The position numbers and the translations under genes are program-made. The notes under the pieces are model-generated. The model saw only the letters and a list, made by a program, of their open reading frames with translations. It ran no database searches and was not told where the DNA came from. A stretch of 28,483 nt of DNA from Nymphaea colorata. Lineage: Eukaryota; Streptophyta; Magnoliopsida; Nymphaeales; Nymphaeaceae. Shown here piece after piece: positions 12,234 to 21,266 of the stretch; positions within the stretch are counted from its first letter, which is position 1; each line of letters starts with the position of its first letter. The DNA is taken from the NCBI RefSeq assembly GCF_008831285.2, contig NW_022204833.1, forward strand, positions 1 to 28,483, read 5' to 3'.

Positions 12234-13317
12234 TCATTCAAATTGAACAAATTAAATGGCATTTATCTTTAGATTGATTTATAAGTATTAAGTTGGATTA
12301 GTACGGAGGTTTTTGGAATTATCCGATAATTATTTATCTTTTGTCGACTATTTATGAGTGATATAATTATCTGTCATCTCCAAAGAGCACTTTGTTAGCT
12401 CATCTCTATGAACCACAGCTTTTTCAGGCTCATTTTTAGAATCAGCGACCTTAAAGCAAGCGTTAATAATATTTTTTACGCAGAAATATCTATATAGAAG
12501 ATAAGTTACTTTCGGTAAGGATTTCCTGATATGGTTTTCCATTTCTCATGGCAAAATTCGTTTGTTGTTTGGTTTTATCCAACAAGTTTCAAGTGAAAAC
12601 ACAAAAGAAAGACTACAAATAAAACTGATGGAATTAACAGAATGCCTATATGAAAAGATGATTACAGAGGACAATGGCTAAGATAATGCCGACTAATTAA
12701 TTATGAAACGAACTTACTTTGAAGTAAATGCATGTCTGGATAAGTACCAAGGATAATGCCACAGCCTTTGAGCTAACATATGCTAAAAAGAACCGATAAT
12801 TTCGTTTACCGATGCATGTGCCAAGCCATGGACAGTGATGGTCTAATTTTTATACGCAAACGTTACAAATATAGCAATGGGCTGTTCTTGGCGGTCGATA
12901 TATTAAGCACTCGTTGCAAAACCTGAGACTGACGTAATGCGATTTTATTTGAAGGCTGTAGTCTTTTTCGATGGGGATGCCTAATTGAATGGCCTATTTT
13001 ATATAATTCCTTTAGAGGGGAATTCCTAAATTTGTCTATTCTTCATAATTGATCAAGATCTTGGGAATGACTCCAGGATCTATAAATGGAAAAACAAGTT
13101 GAATTATTGTGCTTACAGCATATGCGATAGATGTAGCTATGATGAATGCGTCACTCATCGATTTTCTTATGACGATATAATACAAGACCATTCCCAATTG
13201 AAATAAAGCGAAGATTATGCCATACTTGAGCGGTTGGGAGACGAAAGTTGTCCAGCAATGGTATAAATTTGTATCTGATACCCTGTATTTTAGCTATGCT
13301 TATCTTTACTTTGTCAT
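12234..13317 (-). CDS. DHHC-type palmitoyltransferase (347 aa)
   Basis: The gene reads complement(join(12234..12489,12510..12645,12666..13317)). DHHC enzymes attach palmitate through a thioester to cysteines of membrane-associated proteins at the cytosolic face of endomembranes or the plasma membrane. Two N-terminal membrane segments (about residues 31-52 and 57-80) are followed by DPG (DPGVIPKI). The Cys-rich domain at about 130-175 carries [16 protein letters not shown] and the catalytic LDHHCPW (DHHC near 158-161) followed by [12 protein letters not shown]. Then come two more membrane segments ([40 protein letters not shown]), the TTxE motif as QTTNEF, and a hydrophilic tail. All hallmark motifs are intact. 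The codon before KLDHHC is TAA, a position where the family has either E or Q, so it does not help to settle the code. Substrates cannot be inferred. Confidence 0.95.
12490..12509 (-). other. 20-nt intron 2 of the DHHC gene
   Basis: The minus-strand sequence is GTAACTTATCTTCTATATAG, phase 2. It joins the post-TTxE stretch [10 protein letters not shown] to [13 protein letters not shown]. Confidence 0.88.
12646..12665 (-). other. 20-nt intron 1 of the DHHC gene
   Basis: The minus-strand sequence is GTAATCATCTTTTCATATAG, phase 1. It lies within the coding of the fourth membrane segment (LAIVLC / ILLIPSV) and its removal puts QTTNEF in frame with the DHHC core. Confidence 0.9.
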
Positions 13318-13485
13318 TACTTTTGATTCAATATAAAGTTCAAAACATTATACGAAGTTAAACAGCTAATAAAAGATGTTTAATGCAAAAAATCAAAAAA
13401 AGATAATACCAATCGTATGACAAGATTTATCAATTTAAATTAATGTTGTGTTTATTATTTATTAAAAAAGAATAATGAAATTAGT

Positions 13486-16400
13486 TCAAACATCAACAAA
13501 GCTGAAGTCATCATACATCTGAAATCGTTTTATTTTTTATTCCCGGTTGATTTGTCTTTCCACATTTTCCAAATCCTCCCGAATACCATGAGAGTATATG
13601 TCGATTCTAAGCCCTGTGACGTTATCGATCTTCTTTCTGTACATTACTTCAGTCTCCTTCGAGCAAAGGATGCATTATTTGACATCGTTGCTGCACGAAG
13701 GATGGTTCTCATGGCCGCACCCGTAATGCATCAGCAGGTCTCCCTTCTCCCCACACACATCGCAGATCGAAGCTGTTACGAACCCTCTTCGCTACATAGC
13801 AACAAAAGTACCTCTGACTGTAAGACTGCAGACCTAAAGGAGTTCTCGGACTGGATGAGGAGGAGCTCCTCGATAAGGAAGATCCTTTTTTCGTAGATGT
13901 AGCTTTTGACCATTTCGTCGATGATGATCTGCAGGGCCTCAAGGTCGAACTTGGTCATCATGTTCTTCAAGTACGCCACGATGTGGTTGTGCTCTATCTC
14001 CGAAATGAGGGACTATATCAGCTCAGGGTAGGCCTTCTTGTTTATGATCTCCCTCAGGACTTCGAAGTTTTCGTTACCCAGGATCCAGTTCCTCATGAAG
14101 GACCGTTTGAGATGCTCGAGCTCCTCAAGGACGATGAACCATTAGTTGTCATAGTGGTGCTTGAATTTAACGTCAAGCTCCAGGCAAATCGCAATGCACT
14201 TCTTTATGTACTTCATGATCACCTCTTAAAACTCGAAGAACTAAACATCTCCGTGGTGCCTCGTCACTAGTCTTTGGACCTCCTGTTCGATCAGTTTGAA
14301 ATAGACCTTAATTGCGGCCTAGGTGTCCCCCTACCCGCCAGACTTTACCAGCAAGTACCCCAGGGCCTCAAGTGCTTCGTACTTTTTGCAGATGTTCAAG
14401 CTTTAGTCGAGGGGGTAGTTCTCTTTCATGAGCTCTATCAGGATGAGGTCGTGGAACTTGTTCGACGCGAGGAGCTCCAAGTATCTCACCTTCAGTTCCG
14501 TCAGGGTTTCGTCATAGGAGTAAAGCTACAGCACTGACCGAATGAGCTTCAGCTGCTAGAGAGGGTAGTCGTTCAGATCATCGATGAAGATGTTCAGCTC
14601 CGACAGGTAGTACTTGCATATGATGTCGCTGGCCTTTTTGGCGTTCGTCGAAGTGAAGAATTTTATATGTTTCTTGAGCAGTTCACACAACAGTTTCAAC
14701 TACTTCGGAGGAATTGTGCGAATAAACTCATCGATGAAATCGTATATCTTTTCCTAAATACACTCATTTTTACGTTTCTTTGGGATTCGTCGGCGAGCAT
14801 GGCATCCAAAGTAGTTACGTATCGGCGCAATATTTTCCCGACCATGGTTACTAGGCATATGCTTTGTTATAAAAGGGTTACTGTTCACTAAAGATCAGTC
14901 CTTCGAAGAAATCCTACAGGGTTTCCCTCGAGATTTCCTCAAGTTCTTGGAGGATTTGGTCATGGCACTTATGAACGAATTTGCTTATGAACTATTTTTC
15001 GATGTGGTCTTCAATGGTCAAGTAGCGCAGTCCGACGAAAATGCGAAGATCGACGATGATCCTTCTGGCGTAAAGCTTGAAGATGGCAATCCAGTACCGC
15101 TTCTCGCCTTTGTTGGCCTTTACTTCCTCATAGGAAATGCTTTATATGACGAATTTCATCAGATCGCCATCAAACTACATAACATCCAGCTGGTTTAGAG
15201 CTTACAAACAGCTTCCCATATAAAGCTAGTCCAGAATGTTTTAGAAAAGCGCAGCTGGCTATTCTCTAATCAATATTGAGAAGATTTGTTCATTTAAAAG
15301 TCGCAGTATAGAATCTAGTGTTTATTTGTTATTGTGCTTTCCATTTTTATTGAAATTAATAGCTGTTAGTGTCTCATGGACAGAATAAGCAATCAATTTT
15401 CCAATATTGTTTTTCTTCTCAGCTGTCTAAAAGATATTCGAGCTTGAATCATGTTCCAATTTTAAGTAGATTCCTGCTAGGACAGCAAGTGGAGTATAGT
15501 AATCCTTGAATTTTTGGTTGAGATCTATGAATTATAAAAAAAGCTCATGCCTGATCAAGAGATTGTTTATTTGATGAGGAAGCTAAGGGTCATTGTGGAC
15601 CAGTTGCATGTTGAGGATTAGTCTGCTGATGACCTAAATCGGAATATTTTTGATCAATATCTCCAAAGAGGTATGAGAGATCTTGTTGATTTTGTTCATC
15701 AGAATGAAGGGAACTATGTTGTTAATGTAGAATGTATTTAAAGAGCTAATTTTTTTTAGGACTTCTTCTAAGAGATATAACTATAAGTCTGTTGTGATAA
15801 GGATGTTGAAAATGAAGATAATTTCTTGATTCCAAAGCAACTATATGTGATTAACGTTATAATTTTATTTATCCTATGAGATGATGATCGTTTCCAAAAA
15901 ATTAATGTACCTGCTAGATACTTCTTGTATCTTATTTTGCATTAGTTAAGGATGAATTTAGTCCAGCTCATGAATTTTACCCATATAGCAGTCCTTTAGT
16001 ATTTATAGGGCTATTTTCCAGTTATTATTTTCGATCAGATTGTTTATATACTGTTGCAAAGTATTAAAGTAGATCATCTGGATGCCCTTATTTGTGCAAT
16101 AGAAAAGATTTCGATTAACTGATTTGAATAAACCCTTTAAAAATCGCAGATTTGATGTATCAATATCAGGATTGCTGATAAATTCTTCAATTTTTTCTCC
16201 ATAACAGAAGCTTTGGAAGTTTACCTTCTGAAAATAGACTTACTTTGTCTTGAATTGATTCGAAATGTCTTTTTCTATTGCTGTTGTTGAGTAGACTTTG
16301 ATTCCTAATCGGTTTACCTGATAAATGAAAGTGTTTGATAGGAAACCGCCGATGATTGTGGAGTCTGGCAAGATGAATTTATGTGTGATTGAGAACCTAT

Positions 16401-17598
16401 GCTTGAAAGGATTGAACTATTCCACTTAGATGCTCATGATTTAGAGATATTTGTCCCATATTACAAGGACAGAATTGGGATGTGACCTAAAATTTACATG
16501 AGGAAAGCCGCTTTTCTTTATTGAACTTCCATGTTTTTCTTTATCAAACACCATCGCAACTTAGAAGACAGGTTCAATTTGGCAAAAGGTTATAAATGAT
16601 TATCCACTTACAGCCATCAAAACGCCTTTATTACCAGCTTCATCAGACATTTAATGGAAGTTAAGATCTAAAAACTTGCTAAATTTTATTGAAAATTGAG
16701 TTAGATATGGTCTTGTATTTATGAAGTGCTTTTTCATTTCTAATTTGAAGATTTCATCTTTTTCATCAACAATTATCATCTTAAATGGATTTTCGCTGAT
16801 AAAATTCAGCTATGTAATTATGTTCTTCAAATATTTTTCATTAATTGCGCAATGCTCTATAGGGCTTTTGAGAATCCTATAGGTTATGTTATTTTCGATT
16901 GTGATTGGCTGTTTGAAGCAATATACATTTAGCTCCTTTTAATCATTGGATATTGCTAAAAATTGTAAATTTTTAGACCATTTAACGCAAGTGATTGTGC
17001 AAACCTTGCTGAAGCAATCAATCACATGTTGAGGCTTGGATGAGTTAGGTTCAAATATAACTACAGATCCTTCATCAGTCCCAACCGCCACTTTGAAAAC
17101 CTTCTATTGCTAGCAGTAGGCAACATCCATGACAAGAATATTTTTTCTAAGCAAATTACCAGAAAATGATAAGTTAACTGACTTAATATGGTCCTTGATT
17201 TCGTAGCTGGGTTGTGATAATAAGAACAAAGGGTACTTTTGCCGTATTGATTCGATGGTCTATGCTTTAAGGTTGTTATTAATCTTCTGGTAGATCTCGT
17301 CAAAAATGTGTCTTGGTGCAGCAGCAATATTTACTTCGTTTTCTACTGACTTCTCGATTGAAAAGCGCTAGTTTTCTTATTTCTCAGAGTAATATGATAA
17401 CGCTTAGTCTTCTCGTTTGTGATGGGATTAGCTTACTCCTGATGAGGAAAGGCTTTATGATGATTCATGATGTTTTAACGGTACGCTATCTTATTTTACA
17501 CCGAACAAATCCTCAATTTATTTGTCCATGTATGTATGATTCGCGTAGGTCTCTGATAGCAGCTCCTTCAACTCGTCTTCATCTTAGTTTCTCAGCAT
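13486..17598 (-). CDS. VPS8: VPS8, CORVET tethering complex subunit (1350 aa)
   Basis: The gene is complement(join(13486..13791,13812..14753,14774..14861,14882..17598)). VPS8 is the Rab5-binding subunit of CORVET, which tethers early endosomes. An acidic N-terminus precedes a WD40-like propeller at about residues 90-440 (AVGTDEGSVVIFEP, VCTITCVKWSKN). The passage SVNRNLFYCTNKGIQMIYF...NNWKIALEILKDCYMGKI has the look of the VPS8 propeller-to-solenoid junction. A long helical solenoid includes the family-like CKKYEALEALGYLLVKSGG. A C-terminal RING-H2-like finger (about 1255-1290) has CDVC, GCGHENHPSC and CILC. Length is close to animal and yeast proteins (1270-1430 aa). The start is the first ATG after in-frame TGA codons at 17611 and 17638. 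The last part, about 13690-15200, is visibly richer in G+C than the rest of the same gene. Confidence 0.87.
13792..13811 (-). other. 20-nt intron 3 of VPS8
   Basis: The minus-strand sequence is GTACTTTTGTTGCTATGTAG, phase 0. It joins SAVLQSE to RRGFVTASICDVCGEKG, so splicing is needed to reach the RING finger. Confidence 0.9.
14754..14773 (-). other. 20-nt intron 2 of VPS8
   Basis: The minus-strand sequence is GTAAAAATGAGTGTATTTAG, phase 0. It joins AMLADESQRN to EKIYDFIDEFIRTIPPK. Confidence 0.87.
14862..14881 (-). other. 20-nt intron 1 of VPS8
   Basis: The minus-strand sequence is GTAACCCTTTTATAACAAAG, phase 2, the only one of the set ending AAAG. It joins DFFEGLIFSE to HICLVTMVGKILRRY. 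The exon between it and the next intron is only 88 nt. Confidence 0.8.
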
Positions 17599-17637
17599 GT
17601 TTATATAATGTCAGAATTATGATAATAATATCAAAAA

Positions 17638-18768
17638 TCATTTTAGCTTTGGCAAAGATGCATCAGTTCCTTTTTTCTTGCGTCTTTCGCGGAAAATTTG
17701 CCGAATGTTTTCTGTTTTTTAGATATCACCTAAATTGAAAACTCCTTCAAACAGATCTGCATTCTTCATTTTCTTCTTCTTTTTTTAGATGTTGGACTCA
17801 ATGTTTAGTAAGTCTGGCTTTGATTTGCTTCCTGATATCAAACTTGGGAGCATGCGTTCAGAGCGGCTGCTTGATTGTTCGTTTTCATCTCTTTTGTATG
17901 AAAATATGTTGTTGTTTAGATTCTTTTGACTAGATGGCTTTTTGATTTGAAATTCTGATACTTTCTTCAAGGAGAGGGAATACTGATTGGGAAGTGACGG
18001 TTTTTATTGCTATTTGTTTGACCTATCCTGATAGGAAATGTCTAAAAAAAGTATTCCGATATTTTTAGAAGCATCATTTGCATCAAAGATCTTGAATTTC
18101 TTGTATTTTATTTTTAAGCTTTTGATTGATTCTACTGTTATCTTTACGAGTCCGATGATCTTCTAATCAACTATAATTTTCATGATGATTTCATCTTTAC
18201 TTCCTTTGGTGGGATTAGTTTCTTCTATCGGAAGTGACATCTCCTATCCCCAGAGCAACTATCCAGCTATCACATTGACGGTAGGAGTAAATAAGCTCTT
18301 ATAACCTATCGAAATCTCCATTAACCCTTTGCTTCCATAATGATTATCAAGGTGTGCCAAGATTGAAGATATTACAAGTCGACCCTTATCTTCAGGAATA
18401 ATTAGTCGTTAATTTAGAATTTTGAAGGTGATATGGACTGTAGCTACTTTTTGATTATTTTTATTCATCAAATCCCCTTCAGACGTAACTTGCTTATAGT
18501 CGATTATTTTTATTTTCGAGGACAGTTGAGCATTTGGGTCTTATGGGTTATCGTAATTTTCATCAGTTTTGCAGGAAAATTGTAAAGGCACATTATAGTA
18601 AAGTGGCAAGGTGATGTTTTCGTGCCATTAAAACACATGTGTGCTCACTTGTTGATATTTCTTTTGGTTCGATGAGTATGATTGATTGTATCCAACGCTA
18701 ATGTTCTTTATTTTGACGGGGATTGTACTCTTTTAAAATTTTATTTTTATGTTTTGTATGACCAGCAT
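17638..18768 (-). CDS. C2-like beta-rich protein with basic tail (376 aa)
   Basis: This is a single uninterrupted frame from ATG (18766-18768) to TGA (17638-17640). Residues 1-150 and about 160-265 are rich in alternating beta-strand sequence. Examples are IPVKIKNISVGYN, HENITLPLYYNVPLQFSC, VATVHITFKIL, IIGLVKITVESI, IFDANDASKNIGILFLDISY. These resemble two C2-type beta-sandwiches of the NT-C2 sort (phospholipid or protein binding). The last 110 residues are hydrophilic and basic (QIKKPSSQKN, SRSERMLPSLISG, IEKKKKKMKN, IFRERRKKKG) and probably disordered. The clusters of calcium-binding aspartates of classical C2 domains are not evident. It ends only 39 bp before the VPS8 start codon. The domain call is by eye and moderate; the gene itself is solid. 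Confidence 0.75.
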
Positions 18769-18944
18769 CAAATTAATTATATTTAGCTCAGAAAGTAATT
18801 GAACTCAATATCAATTAAAGTAGCATTATGGATAAGATTAGCAGGATTGATAATGGTGCCGATGATGATGTGGTTAAAAAATGAATAATGATTGATGATA
18901 GCTTATTTAAATGGCTTATAATTTTTGCATTTACAGTTAATCAT

Positions 18945-20978
18945 TCAAAATTCGGGCACGAGAATCTCTTCGTTGTTCTGCTCTAACTCATTTTGAATCT
19001 CATTCTTTTGATTTGATTCTTTTTGACCGTTTCCTTCCTTTACGCTGTAGAAGACATCACTTTTGGCCACTTCTTCACTTTGTAGCATAGGGTTTCTAGC
19101 GTTACTGCCCTTCATATCATCAATAGGGCTATCCTTTACTGATTCAAATTTTTACTCCCAGCCTTCAATTATGGCGTCTCGGCTTTAAGTCTTTCTGAAA
19201 AGGCTATTATCCTTTTGGGGGGTACTCACATGGACTGCATCACAATGAAAATATTGCAATTTTTCAATTTTATACTCGTTTTCGCTTCTTTGTTATTGTT
19301 TTTTATGGTTAATCTTGATATACTAGTTGAAATATTCTTCGCAGAAGTATTATATTCCTTCCTTTACACTTTACTTTCCTGGATAAATTATTGTCTTCAG
19401 CTCACTAATCAACCTCCGAGTATTCTTATCCGATGTGAGGACGGCGTTCTTTGCATTGGTGATCATAAGGATCAGTTTTGCTCCTTGTTGATAGTTGCTA
19501 GTTATTTTGAAATATTTCAAAAGAAAGTAAAGTGAAGAATAGATGAGTTCTTTTGCAAAAATGTGGCTGTTCTTGAGGTTAGGAATAAGCTTTCCCAGAA
19601 TGTTGTCCCAGTGAGGATTGATGTTGAGTGATTTCATGTTGAAGTTTACGATATCGATGATATGCTGTTTTTGTTTGTTTTCCACATTTTTTCTTTGTTT
19701 TTGGTAATTTTGGAAGACAATCGCCTCTGCTTCATCAAAAGGATATTCGTTATATAGTAAAGCCTAAACCAGCTTGTAAATGCTGAATTATTCGTTATAT
19801 GCGAAGTCCTCAAGCTTTCCAACTGGGAAAAGTCCGTTTTTAAAGGTGTTAAGATAGCTGAGAAGAATTTGAATGAGTATGGTGATGATTTTGCTGTATT
19901 ATTTGGCGATTGATGCATGGAAATTAGTTGACTTGATGCCAAAATTAACGAAGATAGTAGTGAAAAAGTTGTAAAGCCATTTGATCTTGCGGATCCAGTT
20001 GATATGGAAGGCATGGATAGATTTGTTTAGAATCGTTAGCAGGTATCCAAAGATCTTGATGTAGTTCTTAAGAACGAATTGCTTGTAGTCATACTCAGGA
20101 CTTATGCTCTATATCTTGCTTGTGCTATTCTTCTTTGAGATGGTGACTGAGTGCTCCTTTATCTTTTCAGAAACTTTCACATAGATTGCGTCGAAGCTAT
20201 TGATGAGTTCATCGATGTTCACCCTTTCCACTTCTTCTGAAACTTGAAGGTTTTTGAATCGACCATACAGATACTGTGCCTCGACTTCATATTGTTCCAT
20301 CAAATCATCCCACTTGGTCAAATTTCCATCACTTTCAATCTCAGCGGCAGAGTTAACTAAACCCTCAAATGAAACCAGAGAAATAGGTCTGAATTTTAAG
20401 TACTTACTCCATTTCTATTTGTGCTTCAATATCTGAGCCTCAAGCAAGTTCGGGCATTGACTCTTCAATGCCTCAAAATGCATATCCATAGTTTGTTATG
20501 AGATGAAGTCAGGGTGCAAATCCTTGGCAATCATTTTGTAGTTGTTAAATCCTCTAATCTTCAATAAGAGTCCAACAATGACGTACCTAATTTTGTCATC
20601 TTCATCAAGACTCCTATATATTTTAGAGAGATTATCAATCGCCACTTTGGAATTGTAGACAGTGTCAGCATTTTGATCGAATTTAGTGGCCACTGTTGAT
20701 ACGATCTCTTGCCTAACATTGACCAACCCCGACCTCATGATGATGACAGAGTAGAATGCAACGACAAGTTGGGGTCTTAGTAAGCTTTTGCCCTCAGTGT
20801 GGCCCTTCAAATGTATTCCCTTTTTGGAGAGGGTCTGCTCGAACATTTGGGTGAATGATTTCAACTATTGAAAAAAGAGGCTGTTGATGAATTTTTTGGA
20901 AGTAATAGTTTGGATGCAGAGGGCTGTATCCTCAAGGATTAAGTTTTCAATGTTTTTCAGGCGCTAGGAGAAACTCAT
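18945..20978 (-). CDS. Unrecognised helical protein (677 aa)
   Basis: This is one continuous frame from ATG (20976-20978) to TGA (18945-18947), without introns that shift frame. The N-terminus is MSFSERLKNIENLILED. The first about 500 residues look like an all-helical, soluble protein with mixed hydrophobic periodicity (LVVAFYSVIIMRSGLVNVRQ, KIRYVIVGLLLKIRGFNNYK, WDDLMEQYEVEAQYLYGRF, SIYKLVEALLYNEYPFDEAEA). The last about 170 residues become charged and probably disordered (EGWEEKFESVKDSPIDD, ending NEEILVPEF). I see no catalytic motif, signal peptide or clear transmembrane segment. It might be an alpha-solenoid scaffold, but I do not recognise the family. It shares a 288-bp divergent upstream region with the TTLL gene. 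Confidence 0.82.
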
Positions 20979-21266
20979 ATGCACTTCGACAATATTATAA
21001 ATCAACAATCGTTTATAAAATTAAAACAAGATAGTATTTACAAAAATAGCAGTTAGGAATGACACCATCAAAACATCCAACTGATAAATAAATAAAATAA
21101 TCATTACTTTCCCTATCAAAGCATTTCAGCATTTTAGAATTTAATATTTGCAAAGTAATCATCATGCCTTTCCTTTTTATTTTGATTCTTTATTGATAAG
21201 TTTTATTTGTTAAACGGGGTCAAATATACAATAATAAAGTAAGTTATTTAGATTATTTTATTGCTA
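20979..21266. promoter_or_regulatory. Divergent intergenic region between the 677-aa gene and the TTLL gene
   Basis: This 288-bp AT-rich stretch lies between two start codons facing away from each other, so it must hold both promoters and 5' untranslated regions. In the TTLL frame TGA at 21183-21185 marks the upstream limit of that coding region. No TATA-like or repeated element stands out clearly from the AT background. Confidence 0.5.

Noticed and set aside
12348-12542. A separate small gene of about 64 codons
   Set aside because: It is the last part of the DHHC gene. Its reading frame joins the DHHC core once the two 20-nt introns are removed.
12594-12713. A longer intron (about 72 nt, donor GTAAGTTCG) in the DHHC gene
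   Set aside because: It does not bring the TTxE motif into frame. Keeping that sequence as coding and removing the 20-nt segment 12646-12665 gives a proper fourth membrane segment and QTTNEF in frame.
13552-15198. Plus-strand ORFs of 74-114 codons in the 13.5-15.2 kb area
   Set aside because: They are antisense to VPS8 exons and arise from the GC-rich codon use there. They show no family features and the minus-strand frame is continuous and recognisable.
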